Positions 18,311 through 27,964 of a DNA stretch of 64,000 nucleotides are shown here, one piece after another. Numbering within the stretch: the stretch's first letter is position 1; the number at the start of each line of letters is the position of its first letter. The DNA comes from Flavobacterium sp. Sd200. GTDB lineage: Bacteria; Bacteroidota; Bacteroidia; Flavobacteriales; Flavobacteriaceae. The DNA lies in assembly GCF_009826935.1 (NCBI RefSeq), contig NZ_WUMN01000001.1, forward strand, positions 1,240,001-1,304,000, given 5' to 3'. The position numbers and the translations under genes are program-made. The notes beneath the pieces are model-generated. The model did no database searches, was not told where the DNA came from, and saw only the letters and a list, made by a program, of their open reading frames with translations.

Positions 18311-19417
18311 TTAATAATTAGCGGCCAAAGATTCAAATATTCTTAGCCAGTCTGCATTTCCGTAGTTTTCACCCAGGCGCACTATAATAAGTTTTTTTGC
18401 AGGGTTCACATAAATGTATTGCCCCAAAGTTCCTTTCGCCAAATAGCTGCCGTCGGCCTGCAACCACCACTGATATTTGTAATTTATAACGCCTCCCTCT
18501 ATCAAATCAGGAGTTGTAGATACTTCAACCCATTCTTTACTCACAATCTGCCTGCCATTCCAGTTTCCTTTATGAAGATACAGACTCCCTAAACGGGCAA
18601 AATCACGGGCACGGGCATTAAGGCAGCAAAATGTTTTTTCGAGCCCATTGTCTTTATTATCTATGCTCCATGTAGCATCATACTCCATACCCATAGGTTT
18701 CCACACTTTTTCTTCAAGATAAGCAGTTATACTTTTTCCTTTCAGTGCTCTTTCCAGTACAAGCCCCAGTATTTGGGTGTCGCCACTGCTGTAAATATGA
18801 TATGTTCCTGGCTTATGTTCAAGCTCTCGCTTAAATATAAACTTGCGTACATCCGTACCATAATAGTAAGTTGCCGCATCGCTAAAAGGGCTGTAATAAT
18901 TTTCACTGCATTTAATACCGCTGGTCATTTGCAGCAGGTTTTTAATCGTTATCTTTTCAAAACCGGGCTTATCAGCAAACTCAGGTACATAATTAACTAT
19001 CGGTTCTTCTACCGACCGGATAATACCATCATCGAGCGCACATCCTACAAGTAATGAAGTTACCGATTTTGCCATTGAAAACGAAGCAACAACAGACTCT
19101 TCATTATAACCATTAAAATATTTTTCATACTGTATGGTATCATTTTTAATGATCATAAACGCCACCGAATTATTTTTTTCAAGATAGTATTCAAACTGTG
19201 TTTCTTTGCCTCCAACAGTAAAACTTTTAGGTACTTTTGGCTTATCTGTGGTCAGAAAGTGGTGTTTTTCTTCCGAAGCTTCAGCTGTTCGGGCAGGAAA
19301 TATTTTATGGTCTGTAATGTTTGGGAAGTTATAGTAAACAAATCGGCCTACTTTGCAGGAAGTTGCCACAAAAAATAACGATGTAAAAGCTAAAAAGCGT
19401 ATGATATTAATTTTCAT
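18311..19417 (-). CDS. Serine hydrolase lipoprotein, beta-lactamase class C fold
   Basis: A 368-residue lipoprotein (lipobox ATSC, Cys21). The penicillin-binding fold is shown by S114-M-A-K117 in ASFSMAKSVTSLLVG, the tyrosine motif YSSGD near 209, and the C-terminal LGQYIYVNPAKKLIIVRLG strand. The YSS (not YSN) motif and the surrounding sequence resemble the 6-aminohexanoate-dimer hydrolase/EstB group rather than true AmpC enzymes. It is therefore more likely an esterase or peptidase of the cell envelope than an antibiotic-resistance gene. It is a single gene, with a -7 box (TATATTTG, 19460-19453) about 36 bp before its ATG. Substrate unknown. Confidence 0.85.
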   Translation of the reverse strand: MKINIIRFLAFTSLFFVATSCKVGRFVYYNFPNITDHKIFPARTAEASEEKHHFLTTDKPKVPKSFTVGGKETQFEYYLEKNNSVAFMIIKNDTIQYEKYFNGYNEESVVASFSMAKSVTSLLVGCALDDGIIRSVEEPIVNYVPEFADKPGFEKITIKNLLQMTSGIKCSENYYSPFSDAATYYYGTDVRKFIFKRELEHKPGTYHIYSSGDTQILGLVLERALKGKSITAYLEEKVWKPMGMEYDATWSIDNKDNGLEKTFCCLNARARDFARLGSLYLHKGNWNGRQIVSKEWVEVSTTPDLIEGGVINYKYQWWLQADGSYLAKGTLGQYIYVNPAKKLIIVRLGENYGNADWLRIFESLAANY

Positions 19418-19452
19418 TTGTAAAAAACAGGAATAATTAGGTATGTGCTTTA

Positions 19453-19460
19453 CAAATATA
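19453..19460 (-). promoter_or_regulatory. -7 box of the serine hydrolase gene
   Basis: TATATTTG on the minus strand is an exact TAnnTTTG match, about 36 bp before the ATG. The -33 region lacks TTTG. Confidence 0.45.
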
Positions 19461-19602
19461 GTTTATAGCCATGTTATATATCTACTTTAAGCATAATATT
19501 GATGCTTTTACCCTATAAGATTCCCTGTTAACCTCACGAATGCTACGATCTAAAAAAATATTGGCAAAATTTTTGTTACTTTGTTTACTCCAAACAGGCT
19601 TT

Positions 19603-20271
19603 ATGAAAAACATACTCTTTTTGACCTTATTGCTACTTGCCGCAAACTCATTGTGGGCACAGGGAGATAATGGCTCAATGGGAGGTATTGCAATACCAAG
19701 GACAAGCACAGTAAAACCCGACACTACGGTTAAACCATCGTCGACCTCTATAAGCCCGGACAGCCCTTTTGCACCTAAGCCTGATACTAAAAAGTCTTTT
19801 AATTATACCCCTATTACTATTGGAGAAAAAAAGCCTAATTTTAGTATGAACCAAACCAGTGAGTTTGTAAATCGGACTAACGAATATGCCGATCGGACAA
19901 CGGTAAAACCTGAAGGAGAATCGAATAAGGCATACAGGGGCAACCAGTCTTTTGGAGAGATACGCACGAAATCTAAATTTATGCAGGTAATGGCACGTGA
20001 TTTTGGTGCAGAAGACGGAGACAGGATAAAAATAATGGTGAACGATCGTATTATTGTTGACGAAATTTATCTGACAAACAGTTTTAAAGGTGTACAAATA
20101 ACACTGGACGAAGGTTTTAATAAATTAGATTTTGAGGCATTAAATCAAGGAACATCAGGACCAAACACTGCTGAATTCAGGGTATATGACGACAAGGAAA
20201 ACATGATTTCCGGCAACCAATGGAATCTTGCCACTGGTTTTAAAGCCTCTTTAATGGTTATTAAAGAATAA
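19603..20271 (+). CDS. Secreted protein of unknown function
   Basis: A 222-residue protein with a signal peptide (MKNILFLTLLLLAANSLWAQ). After cleavage comes a low-complexity Thr/Ser/Pro/Lys-rich linker (residues ~30-70, with PDTTVKPSS, PDSPFAPKPDTKKS) and then a compact domain at ~115-222 (FMQVMARDFGAEDGDRIKIMVNDRI, ITLDEGFNKLDFEALNQG, AEFRVYDDKENMISG). The C-terminal domain looks like a beta-sandwich carbohydrate- or protein-binding fold. The frame extends upstream to 19540, but the ATG at 19603 gives the signal peptide, and a TACTTTG -7-like box sits ~20 bp before it. I do not recognise the family. It is convergent with the nitronate monooxygenase gene, with no terminator seen between them. 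Confidence 0.7.
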   Translation: MKNILFLTLLLLAANSLWAQGDNGSMGGIAIPRTSTVKPDTTVKPSSTSISPDSPFAPKPDTKKSFNYTPITIGEKKPNFSMNQTSEFVNRTNEYADRTTVKPEGESNKAYRGNQSFGEIRTKSKFMQVMARDFGAEDGDRIKIMVNDRIIVDEIYLTNSFKGVQITLDEGFNKLDFEALNQGTSGPNTAEFRVYDDKENMISGNQWNLATGFKASLMVIKE

Positions 20272-20312
20272 CGATCGCATCTTTATATTGTAAAGTTCAT
20301 CTGTATCCTTGA

Positions 20313-21353
20313 TTACCCAACTAAGTTTCTAAGTATTTTCTCTGTCGATTCAAAACTGAGATTACGAAAGGTTTGTCCCGTCCATAGGTTAACATATTCT
20401 GTAATGCCTGCTTTCCTTGCTGCACTTCTAAATGGCCCCGTAAGTTTGTTTTGGTACGGGTAAGGCAAAATATAATCAGAATTCTCAAAAAGGTCTATGA
20501 ATGCGTTTTTAACCCCTCTTGCATAACGCCCCGAAAAACTTTTTGTGAGTATAATATCAGCCTCATCAATAGAGGCAAGCCATTGCTTTTCGGCTGTGGT
20601 CAGGGCACTTTCTTCGGAGCATATAAGTACCGTACCCACCTGAAACCCGTCGGCCCCCAAAAGTTTAACTGCTTCAATAGCTTTTCTGCTCGCAATACCT
20701 CCGGCATAAACAACGGGTCTGGTTGTCATTTCTCTGATGTTCTGCAACAACGAGATCCCTCCTATTTTGGGCATGTTTTCATCCGTAAACGAACCTCGAT
20801 GCCCACCTGCTTCAATGCCTTGCACACAAATAATATCGATATCGGCATCTAACAACTGTTGTGCTTCCTGCTCACTTGTACAGGTACCAATTAAAACAAC
20901 ACGATTGCTTTTTAGTTTATTTACTGATACCGTGTCGAGGTTTCCAAAAGTAAAGCTCAATACTTTTATACCCTCTGCAATTACGGCATCTATCTGTTCT
21001 GTATATCCCGCTGGCTTTGTGCTATCTATTTCGGGTAGGTCTACTTCAATTTTGAGCTCTTCTGCCAAATTGTACAGAATATTTTTGGTAACATTATATC
21101 TAGTTCTCAAGTCTTCTGTAATTGGAGGAATATGATTTACAAAAATATTTGCTGCAAAAGGTTCCCTGCATATTTTTTTACAGTCTCTCAGTATCTGAAC
21201 TGTTTTTTCATACCCTATGTCTCCCAATGCCGCCGATCCTAAACATCCGGCCATGCCTGCAGCAGCAACCATTTGAGGTGTAGTAACTCCAAACATAGGT
21301 GCTTGTATTACGGGATAGTTACAGCCTAACTTCTGTAATAATTCAGTGCCCAT
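20313..21353 (-). CDS. Nitronate monooxygenase / 2-nitropropane dioxygenase family (FMN)
   Basis: A 346-residue TIM-barrel flavoprotein. It shows the N-terminal NYPVIQAPMFGVTTPQMVAAAGMAGCLG, the FMN-phosphate loops YAGGIASRKAIEAVKLLGADGFQVGT, and the catalytic region QGIEAGGHRGSF, where the His of GGHRG is the usual catalytic base. The family oxidises nitronates such as propionate 3-nitronate in the cytoplasm. A FabK-type enoyl-ACP reductase shares the fold, but the GGHRG motif and length fit nitronate monooxygenase better. It is a single gene divergent from the histidine operon. No role in histidine synthesis is implied. Confidence 0.85.
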   Translation of the reverse strand: MGTELLQKLGCNYPVIQAPMFGVTTPQMVAAAGMAGCLGSAALGDIGYEKTVQILRDCKKICREPFAANIFVNHIPPITEDLRTRYNVTKNILYNLAEELKIEVDLPEIDSTKPAGYTEQIDAVIAEGIKVLSFTFGNLDTVSVNKLKSNRVVLIGTCTSEQEAQQLLDADIDIICVQGIEAGGHRGSFTDENMPKIGGISLLQNIREMTTRPVVYAGGIASRKAIEAVKLLGADGFQVGTVLICSEESALTTAEKQWLASIDEADIILTKSFSGRYARGVKNAFIDLFENSDYILPYPYQNKLTGPFRSAARKAGITEYVNLWTGQTFRNLSFESTEKILRNLVG

Positions 21354-21454
21354 TTAATAAAATATTTAGTCATTAAATACCAAATGAAGGTACTCATTTC
21401 ATCGCAAAAACCGAAAAAAAATAAAATATAGTACTGTTTCTATTTTTTGTTTTA

Positions 21455-21462
21455 TATATTTG
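21455..21462 (+). promoter_or_regulatory. -7 box of the his operon leader
   Basis: TATATTTG fits TAnnTTTG exactly, and transcription would start near 21469. A 6-bp inverted repeat (TGTATC at 21466-21471, GATACA at 21478-21483) overlaps the predicted start and could be an operator or the first 5' hairpin. The -33 region has no exact TTTG. Confidence 0.55.
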
Positions 21463-21494
21463 CCCTGTATCCAAATCGATACAATTTAATAAAA

Positions 21495-21551
21495 ATGACA
21501 TTCAATCAGCTACATCATCATCATTTCACGCACTGGCTCACACGCGAGTAG
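21495..21551 (+). CDS. Histidine-rich leader peptide of the his operon
   Basis: An 18-residue frame, MTFNQLHHHHFTHWLTRE, with five His codons: four in a row (codons 7-10, 21513-21524) and one at codon 13. It ends in TAG 35 bp before a strong terminator and 124 bp before hisG. A run of codons for the operon's own end product in front of a terminator is the classic mark of ribosome-mediated attenuation, as in the enterobacterial his leader. Scarce charged tRNA-His would stall the ribosome here and favour the antiterminator. It has no other likely function. Translation itself is not proven from sequence. Confidence 0.88.
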   Translation: MTFNQLHHHHFTHWLTRE

Positions 21552-21599
21552 GAAATGATTTGTAGCAACCAAACAATATTTTTCGAAACCCGTCTGAGT
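21536..21599 (+). promoter_or_regulatory. Possible antiterminator pairing in the his leader
   Basis: Bases 21536-21544 (GCTCACACG) can pair with 21591-21599 (CGTCTGAGT): seven Watson-Crick pairs, one G-T pair and one mismatch. The right half is also part of the terminator's left arm, so the two structures exclude each other. A ribosome stalled at codons 7-10 leaves 21536-21544 free; a ribosome at the stop codon covers it. The geometry fits attenuation. Confidence 0.55.
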
Positions 21600-21618
21600 A
21601 AAATCAGTCGGGTTTTTT
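21586..21618 (+). terminator. His operon attenuator (rho-independent terminator)
   Basis: A 12-bp stem with one T-T mismatch (21586-21597 with 21604-21615), 6-nt loop and a T-run ending at 21618. It lies between the His-rich leader peptide and hisG, where it would stop the transcript before the structural genes. Confidence 0.88.
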
Positions 21619-21675
21619 GTTGATAGCGCGCCACCACTACCCCACTTTTTTTATTCAGGCTTTAACCTTAAAACA

Positions 21676-22533
21676 ATGAATAAATTAAAGATTGCCGTAC
21701 AAAAAAACGGACGGCTAAGCGAAAAATCACTACAGCTTTTAAGCGAATGCGGCATTAAGATCTCTAACGGCGATCGCAAGCTAAAAACGGTATCGTCTAA
21801 CTTTCCTATCGAAATACTTTTTTTAAGGGATGATGATATTCCGCAATACGTAGAACAGGGCGTTGCCGATATTGGCATACTGGGCGAGAACGAAGTTTGG
21901 GAAAAAGACAAAGATGTACTTACCGTAAACAAACTGGGGTTTGCCAATTGCAGGCTGTCGCTTGCCATACCCAAAGATGTTGACTACAAAGGACTTGACT
22001 ACTTTAATAACAAAAAAATTGCCACAAGCTATCCGGTTATTTTAGATAAATTCTTTAAAGAAAATAACCTAAATGTAGAAATTGAAACCATAGGCGGAAG
22101 CGTAGAAATTGCCCCGGGCATTGGACTTGCTGACGGTATTTTTGATATTGTGAGCACCGGCAGTACCCTGCAAATCAACGGTCTTAAAGAAGTCGAAGTG
22201 GTTACTAAAAGCGAAGCGGTGTTAATAAGCAACAAAGCCCTTGATGCCGAAAAACAGGATATTTTAGAACGCCTGCTGTTCAGGATACAGTCGGTTCGTA
22301 ATGCTGCCGAAAATAAGTACATACTGCTAAATGCCCCAAACGAATCTGTAGATAAAATAGCTGCCATACTGCCGGGCATGAAAAGCCCTACCATATTGCC
22401 TTTGAAAGAAACAGGCTGGAGCAGCATACACTCGGTAGTAAAAGAAGACCAGTTTTGGGACATAATAGATCAGCTTAAAAAACTGGGTGCCGAAGGCATA
22501 CTCGTTATTAACGTAGAAAAAATGATACTGTAA
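21676..22533 (+). CDS. hisG: ATP phosphoribosyltransferase HisG
   Basis: A 285-residue enzyme for the first committed step of histidine synthesis: ATP plus PRPP gives phosphoribosyl-ATP. It starts MNKLKIAVQKNGRLSEKSLQLLSECG. The PRPP-binding region reads GIFDIVSTGSTLQINGL. Its length and C-terminal ACT-like regulatory region (LPGMKSPTILPLKETGWSSIHSVVKED) show the long, HisZ-independent form that is itself inhibited by histidine. It is the first structural gene after the leader, 124 bp past the leader stop and 4 bp before hisD. The operon is thus controlled both at the RNA level and by enzyme feedback, the latter from family knowledge. Confidence 0.96.
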   Translation: MNKLKIAVQKNGRLSEKSLQLLSECGIKISNGDRKLKTVSSNFPIEILFLRDDDIPQYVEQGVADIGILGENEVWEKDKDVLTVNKLGFANCRLSLAIPKDVDYKGLDYFNNKKIATSYPVILDKFFKENNLNVEIETIGGSVEIAPGIGLADGIFDIVSTGSTLQINGLKEVEVVTKSEAVLISNKALDAEKQDILERLLFRIQSVRNAAENKYILLNAPNESVDKIAAILPGMKSPTILPLKETGWSSIHSVVKEDQFWDIIDQLKKLGAEGILVINVEKMIL

Positions 22534-22537
22534 GGCC

Positions 22538-23830
22538 ATGATACAAAAAATAAAATATCCGCAGCCCGAAACATGGGAAAGCCTTTGCCAAAGGCCTGTT
22601 TTGCCCGCACCTGATTTGATGGACTTGGTAAAGCAAATATTTGACGATGTAAAGCTTAACGGTGATTTTGCAATAAAAAAATACACCTCACTGTTTGATG
22701 GCGCCGTTATTGACAATTTTAAAGTTTCGGAAAGCGAGATAAATACCGCTATAGGCTTAGTACCTGAAGAACTTAAACAGGCCATACAACTCGCAAAAGG
22801 CAACATAGAGAAATTTCACGCTGCGCAAAAGGAAAACCCGCAGGTCATAGAAACCACCGTAGGCGTTGAATGCTGGCGCGAAAGCCGTGCCATAGAAAAA
22901 ATTGGGATATATATACCCGGAGGTTCGGCACCGCTGTTCTCAACAGTTTTGATGCTGGGCATACCGGCGCAGATTGCAGGCTGTAAAGAAATTATTATGT
23001 GTACCCCACCTGATGCTGACGGCAACGTAAACCCCGCCATACTGTGTGCTGCAAACTTGGTGGGAGTTACAGCCATATACAAAATTGGCGGTATACAATC
23101 AGTGGCTGCTATGGCAATAGGCACGGTAACTATACCAAAAGTGTATAAAATATTCGGCCCGGGCAACCAGTATGTGGCTGCTGCCAAGCAGTATGCCCAA
23201 AACTATAATGTGGCAACCGACCTGCCTGCCGGCCCCAGCGAAGTACTGGTTATTGCCGATGCTACCTGTAATCCTGAATTTGTAGCTGCCGACCTGCTTT
23301 CGCAGGCAGAACATGGTGCCGACAGTCAGGTTGTTTTACTATCAGATAATGAGACTGTTATTAATTCAGTTTGTAACGCGATAGCGATTCAAGCCGAAAA
23401 GCTTAGTAGAAAGAATATTGTAAAAGAATGTCTTGCCAACAGCAAGGCTATACTTTTAAAAGATACGGACGGATGTATTAATTTCAGCAATTCATATGCT
23501 CCTGAACACCTTATCATTGCATCTGAAAAAGCAGAGACTTACATTAACAGTATAACCAATGCAGGCTCTGTATTTTTAGGCAATTACAGCTGCGAAAGCG
23601 CAGGCGATTATGCCAGCGGTACTAACCATACGTTACCAACTAACGGCTTCGCAAAGAACTTCAGCGGGGTATCGTTAGACAGTTTTGTAAAGAAAATAAC
23701 GTTCCAGAAAATCAGTGAAAAAGGCCTGCAAAACATCGGTCCCGCCATAGAACTGATGGCAGACGCCGAACAGCTCGATGCCCACAAAAATGCCGTAACC
23801 ATACGTTTAAAAAGCCTTGCCAATGTTTAA
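22538..23830 (+). CDS. hisD: Histidinol dehydrogenase HisD
   Basis: A 430-residue zinc enzyme that oxidises L-histidinol to L-histidine in two NAD-dependent steps, the last reactions of the pathway. Family blocks are present: ESRAIEKIGIYIPGGSAPLFSTVLM, KIGGIQSVAAMAIGT, KIFGPGNQYVAAAKQY, the zinc-site region DLLSQAEHGADSQVVLL, and NHTLPTNGFAKNFSG. Its length fits. The ATG is 4 bp after hisG, and its 3' end overlaps hisC by 8 bp, which implies translational coupling. Confidence 0.96.
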   Translation: MIQKIKYPQPETWESLCQRPVLPAPDLMDLVKQIFDDVKLNGDFAIKKYTSLFDGAVIDNFKVSESEINTAIGLVPEELKQAIQLAKGNIEKFHAAQKENPQVIETTVGVECWRESRAIEKIGIYIPGGSAPLFSTVLMLGIPAQIAGCKEIIMCTPPDADGNVNPAILCAANLVGVTAIYKIGGIQSVAAMAIGTVTIPKVYKIFGPGNQYVAAAKQYAQNYNVATDLPAGPSEVLVIADATCNPEFVAADLLSQAEHGADSQVVLLSDNETVINSVCNAIAIQAEKLSRKNIVKECLANSKAILLKDTDGCINFSNSYAPEHLIIASEKAETYINSITNAGSVFLGNYSCESAGDYASGTNHTLPTNGFAKNFSGVSLDSFVKKITFQKISEKGLQNIGPAIELMADAEQLDAHKNAVTIRLKSLANV

Positions 23831-24848
23831 CCTCACTAAAATTATCCGTCCCAATATCCTTACGCTTGAACCATACTCCTCCGCAAGAGATGAATTTAAG
23901 GGCAGCGAAGGCATATTTCTTGATGCCAATGAAAACCCTTTTGGCAGCCTGAACCGATACCCCGACCCATTACAGAAGTCTGTAAAACAAAAACTTAGCG
24001 AGGTTAAAAACGTTCCTGCCGAAAATATATTTTTGGGCAACGGCAGCGATGAGATTATCGACCTTTGCTACCGTATTTTCTGTGAACCGGGTAAAGACAA
24101 AGCACTTACGTTTGTGCCTACCTATGGCATGTATGAGGTTTCGGCAGCCATAAACAATGTAGAGTTGATTAAGCTGCCCCTTAACAGCGATTTTCAGATT
24201 GATACTAAAAGCTGTAAAACATATCTGAAAGATACCGATGTAAAGCTTATTTTTATCTGTTCGCCCAACAACCCAACAGGGAACATTATCAACAACATAG
24301 AATACATTCTCGAAAACTTTAATGGCGTAGTGGTGGTTGATGAAGCTTATATAGACTTTGCGGGCAGCAACTCCCTTTCAGCCAAATTAGATAACTACCC
24401 TAACCTGATAGTCCTGCAAACGCTCAGCAAAGCCTGGGGGCTGGCAGCAGCACGCATGGGAATAGCCTTTGCCTCTACAGAAATTATTATCTACCTAAAT
24501 AAAGTAAAGCCGCCGTATAACATGAGTAGCCCCAACCAACAAGCGGCCCTGAATGCACTTGATGATCTTGAGATTTATCAAAATCAACTTGCAACCATAC
24601 TTTCAGAAAAAGAAAAAATGCTTAATGCTTTTGCGGATATAAGCATCATCACAAAAGTATACCCTACCGATGCCAATTTTATTTTAATTAAAGTAAAAGA
24701 TGCAGATAAAGCCTACAATCAATTAATAAACAAAAATATAATACTAAGAAACAGAAGTAAAGTAGTGGCTGATTGCCTGCGCATAACCATTGGCACACCA
24801 CAGGAAAACGAAGCCTTGCTTAGTGCTTTTAAAAACATACAATTATGA
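23823..24848 (+). CDS. hisC: Histidinol-phosphate aminotransferase HisC
   Basis: A 341-residue PLP enzyme that transfers an amino group to imidazole acetol phosphate. The PLP lysine is in [15 protein letters not shown]. Other class I/II aminotransferase marks are [41 protein letters not shown] and [12 protein letters not shown] place the start at the ATG at 23823 ([10 protein letters not shown]); a TTG two codons earlier is possible but weaker. It overlaps the end of hisD by 8 bp and the start of hisB by 4 bp. Confidence 0.95.
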   Translation: MFNLTKIIRPNILTLEPYSSARDEFKGSEGIFLDANENPFGSLNRYPDPLQKSVKQKLSEVKNVPAENIFLGNGSDEIIDLCYRIFCEPGKDKALTFVPTYGMYEVSAAINNVELIKLPLNSDFQIDTKSCKTYLKDTDVKLIFICSPNNPTGNIINNIEYILENFNGVVVVDEAYIDFAGSNSLSAKLDNYPNLIVLQTLSKAWGLAAARMGIAFASTEIIIYLNKVKPPYNMSSPNQQAALNALDDLEIYQNQLATILSEKEKMLNAFADISIITKVYPTDANFILIKVKDADKAYNQLINKNIILRNRSKVVADCLRITIGTPQENEALLSAFKNIQL

Positions 24849-25933
24849 AAAAAGTACTTTTTATAGACCGCGACGGCACACTGGTTATAGAGCCGCCCAT
24901 TGACCTTCAGTTAGACAGTCTCGAAAAACTGGAGTTCTATCCGGGGGTATTCAGTAATCTGAATAAAATTGTAACCGAGTTGGATTATGAGTTGGTTATG
25001 GTAACCAACCAGGATGGGCTTGGTACTGATTCTTTTCCTGAAGATACCTTTTGGCCTGCGCAAAATAAAATATTTCAGGCATTTAAAAACGAGGGTATTA
25101 CTTTTTCTGAAATTGTAATCGATAAAAGCTTTGAACACGAAAACCTGCCCACCCGCAAGCCCGGTACTGACCTGCTTACCCATTATTTAAAAGGCGGTTA
25201 TGATTTGGCCAACTCGTATGTCATCGGCGACCGCCTTACCGATGTGCAACTGGCTAAAAATCTGGGCGCTAAGTCGGTCTATATGGGTAGTGACCGTGCC
25301 GAAGCTGATTTAGTTACCCAAAACTGGAACGAAATTTACAAGTTCCTGAAAGTTGTGCCAAGAACAGGGACGGTTATCCGCAAGACGAATGAAACCAATA
25401 TTGAAGTTACTGTAAATCTAAACGGCAGCGGCAAAAGCAATATAAACACTGGCTTAGGCTTTTTTGACCACATGCTGGACCAGCTTTCGCGCCACGGAAA
25501 TATTGATTTGGAAATCAAAGTGCAGGGCGACCTTGAAATAGACGAGCATCACACCATAGAAGACACCGCCCTTGCCCTTGGCGATGCTTTCCTGAAAGCT
25601 TTAGGCAGCAAAAAAGGCATAGAGCGCTACGGCTTTTTACTGCCAATGGACGACTGCCTGGCGCAGGTAGCCATAGATTTTGGCGGCAGGCCATGGTTGG
25701 TTTGGGATGCAGAGTTTAAGCGCGAAAAAATTGGCGAAATGCCTACTGAGATGTTCCTGCACTTTTTTAAATCATTTAGCGATAACGCCAAATGCAACCT
25801 GAATATAAAGGCAGAGGGCGCCAACGAGCACCACAAAATAGAAAGCATATTTAAAGCCTTTGCCAAAGCCATAAAAATGGCGATAAAGCAAACAGATAAT
25901 TACGCCATACCCAGCACAAAAGGAACACTATGA
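24845..25933 (+). CDS. hisB: Bifunctional histidinol-phosphatase / imidazoleglycerol-phosphate dehydratase HisB
   Basis: A 362-residue fusion. Residues 1-~165 are a HAD phosphatase with the nucleophile motif D8-R-D10-G-T (FIDRDGTL) and [21 protein letters not shown]. It removes phosphate from histidinol phosphate. Residues ~170-362 are the dehydratase, with metal-binding repeats in [33 protein letters not shown] and [17 protein letters not shown]. The same fusion is known from enterobacteria. The gene overlaps hisC by 4 bp (ATGA) and hisH by 4 bp. Confidence 0.95.
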   Translation: MKKVLFIDRDGTLVIEPPIDLQLDSLEKLEFYPGVFSNLNKIVTELDYELVMVTNQDGLGTDSFPEDTFWPAQNKIFQAFKNEGITFSEIVIDKSFEHENLPTRKPGTDLLTHYLKGGYDLANSYVIGDRLTDVQLAKNLGAKSVYMGSDRAEADLVTQNWNEIYKFLKVVPRTGTVIRKTNETNIEVTVNLNGSGKSNINTGLGFFDHMLDQLSRHGNIDLEIKVQGDLEIDEHHTIEDTALALGDAFLKALGSKKGIERYGFLLPMDDCLAQVAIDFGGRPWLVWDAEFKREKIGEMPTEMFLHFFKSFSDNAKCNLNIKAEGANEHHKIESIFKAFAKAIKMAIKQTDNYAIPSTKGTL

Positions 25934-26508
25934 TAGCGATACTTAAATACAATGCAGGTAACACCAAATCGGTTGAAAATGCTGTAAAGCGGCTTGGCTA
26001 TGAATGTATGGTAACCGATGATGCACTCTTTTTACAACAGGCAGATAAGGTGATTTTCCCTGGTGTCGGCGAAGCGGCTTCGGCTATGCACTACCTTAAA
26101 CAAAAAGGGTTAGATAGGGTGATTAAAAACCTCAAACAGCCTGTTTTAGGAATTTGTCTTGGGTTGCAGTTAATGTGCACCTCCTCGGAAGAAGGTGCAA
26201 CGCTGAGCCTTGGCATTTTTGACGTATTGGTTAAAAAGTTTCCGCCTACGGGTATTGTGCCACACATGGGTTGGAATAATTTTAGCACTGTAAACAGTCC
26301 GTTATTTGATGGTATTTCAATAAAAGATGATGTGTATTTTGTGCACAGCTATTATGCAGAAAAATGCCCTTACACTATTGCTCTATGCGATTATATACTG
26401 CCTTTTAGTGCTGCTTTGCAAAAAGACAATTTTTATGCGGTGCAGTTCCACACCGAAAAATCGGGTACTGTGGGCGAACAGATACTTAAAAACTTTTTAG
26501 CCTTATGA
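25930..26508 (+). CDS. hisH: Imidazole glycerol phosphate synthase, glutaminase subunit HisH
   Basis: A 192-residue class I glutamine amidotransferase. It releases ammonia from glutamine for HisF. The triad is complete: C76 in [10 protein letters not shown], and H174 and E176 in QFHTEKSG. The oxyanion-side motif [10 protein letters not shown] is also present. It overlaps hisB and hisA by 4 bp each. HisF, its partner, is two genes downstream. Confidence 0.95.
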   Translation: MIAILKYNAGNTKSVENAVKRLGYECMVTDDALFLQQADKVIFPGVGEAASAMHYLKQKGLDRVIKNLKQPVLGICLGLQLMCTSSEEGATLSLGIFDVLVKKFPPTGIVPHMGWNNFSTVNSPLFDGISIKDDVYFVHSYYAEKCPYTIALCDYILPFSAALQKDNFYAVQFHTEKSGTVGEQILKNFLAL

Positions 26509-27218
26509 GGATTATACCTGCCATAGATATTATAGACGGAAAGTGCGTGCGCCTTACCAAAGGCGATTACAGCACCCAAAAAATATATAACAGCAACCCT
26601 GTAGAGGTGGCCAAAGAGTTTGAAGATGCCGGGATTAAATACCTGCACGTGGTAGACCTTGATGGCGCAAAATCAGGACACATTGTAAACCATAAAGTTT
26701 TAAATGCCATAGCGGCGCAAACCAATTTAAAGATAGATTTTGGAGGCGGTGTAAAAACTGACAACGATTTAAAACTGGCTTTTGATAGCGGTGCCAGCCA
26801 AATTACAGCAGGCAGCATAGCGGTAAAAAATCCTGAAACAGTTTATAAATGGATTGAAACTTATAGTTCAGATAAGATTATTTTGGGTGCTGATTGTATG
26901 AATAATAAAATAGCAATACAAGGATGGACAGACAATACCAATATTGATATAATAGATTTTATTGCAGCATATAAAAACAGGGGTGTTACAAATGTAATCT
27001 GTACTGATATTTCTAAAGATGGTATGCTGGAGGGAACATCCAACGAATTGTATTCAGAGATTTTGAGCAAGATAAATGTAAACCTGATTGCCAGCGGAGG
27101 GATATCAAATATTGAGGATGTTTTGCAAGTGCGGCAATTGGGCTGCGAGGGCGTGATTATTGGCAAAGCCATTTATGAAGGACGTATAACCTTAAAACAA
27201 CTGAGTGAATTATGCTAA
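26505..27218 (+). CDS. hisA: ProFAR isomerase HisA
   Basis: A 237-residue TIM barrel that performs the Amadori rearrangement of ProFAR to PRFAR. Catalytic Asp8 lies in [15 protein letters not shown], and the second Asp in the [18 protein letters not shown] region. Half-barrel repeats such as [12 protein letters not shown] and [11 protein letters not shown] mark the two phosphate-binding sites. It overlaps hisH by 4 bp and hisF by 7 bp. Confidence 0.95.
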   Translation: MRIIPAIDIIDGKCVRLTKGDYSTQKIYNSNPVEVAKEFEDAGIKYLHVVDLDGAKSGHIVNHKVLNAIAAQTNLKIDFGGGVKTDNDLKLAFDSGASQITAGSIAVKNPETVYKWIETYSSDKIILGADCMNNKIAIQGWTDNTNIDIIDFIAAYKNRGVTNVICTDISKDGMLEGTSNELYSEILSKINVNLIASGGISNIEDVLQVRQLGCEGVIIGKAIYEGRITLKQLSELC

Positions 27219-27964
27219 AAAAACGAATCATTCCCTGCTTTGATATAAAAAACGGGCGGGTTGTAAAGGGTATTAACTTTGTTGAACTCAGGGATGCCGG
27301 AGATGCGGTAGAAATGGCAGCACAATATACTCTTGCCGGAGCTGATGAACTGGTATTCCTTGATATTACCGCCACGCAGGAAAATAGGAAAACACTGGCT
27401 GATTTGGTCGAAAAAATAGCATCACAAATAAACATCCCTTTTACTGTGGGTGGTGGTATTAACTCCGTTGAAGATGCCGAAAGGCTTATACGCTGCGGTG
27501 CAGACAAGGTAAGCCTGAATTCATCGGCAGTACGCAACCCACAACTGATTGCCGATATTGCCAACACGTTGGGTACACAGGCTGTGGTTGTGGCTATAGA
27601 TACTAAAATGGTAAATGGCAGCCCCGAAGTTTTTATAAGCGGTGGTACTTTGGCAACAGGCCTCAACACCATTGCGTGGGCTAAGCAGGCTGAAGCGCTT
27701 GGAGCGGGCGAAATACTGCTTACTTCTATGCACAATGACGGTACAAAAAACGGCTTTGCTCTTGATATAACATCACAGGTTTCTAATGCGGTAAATATTC
27801 CGGTAATAGCATCGGGCGGTGCAGGCAGCATGGGTCATTTTAAAGATGTTTTTATACAAACCAAGGCTACGGCGGCACTGGCTGCGAGTGTTTTCCACTA
27901 TGGCGAAATAGGCATACAACAACTAAAAGACTATTTAAAGAACGAAAAAATTGCAGTGCGATGA
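27212..27964 (+). CDS. hisF: Imidazole glycerol phosphate synthase, cyclase subunit HisF
   Basis: A 250-residue TIM barrel that uses ammonia from HisH to turn PRFAR into imidazole glycerol phosphate and AICAR. Catalytic Asp11 lies in [24 protein letters not shown] carries the second. Phosphate loops [16 protein letters not shown] and [15 protein letters not shown] are typical. The tryptophan normally in [17 protein letters not shown] loops is not relevant to function here. It overlaps hisA by 7 bp and hisIE by 4 bp. Confidence 0.96.
   Translation: MLKKRIIPCFDIKNGRVVKGINFVELRDAGDAVEMAAQYTLAGADELVFLDITATQENRKTLADLVEKIASQINIPFTVGGGINSVEDAERLIRCGADKVSLNSSAVRNPQLIADIANTLGTQAVVVAIDTKMVNGSPEVFISGGTLATGLNTIAWAKQAEALGAGEILLTSMHNDGTKNGFALDITSQVSNAVNIPVIASGGAGSMGHFKDVFIQTKATAALAASVFHYGEIGIQQLKDYLKNEKIAVR

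Noticed and set aside
18311..19417. Class C beta-lactamase conferring antibiotic resistance
   Set aside because: The tyrosine motif is YSS rather than YSN and the sequence looks like the esterase/aminohexanoate hydrolase group; resistance cannot be claimed.
27157..27831. 224-codon frame opposite hisF
   Set aside because: Antisense to hisF, with a low-complexity Ser/Ala/Pro-rich product; a shadow of hisF codon use.
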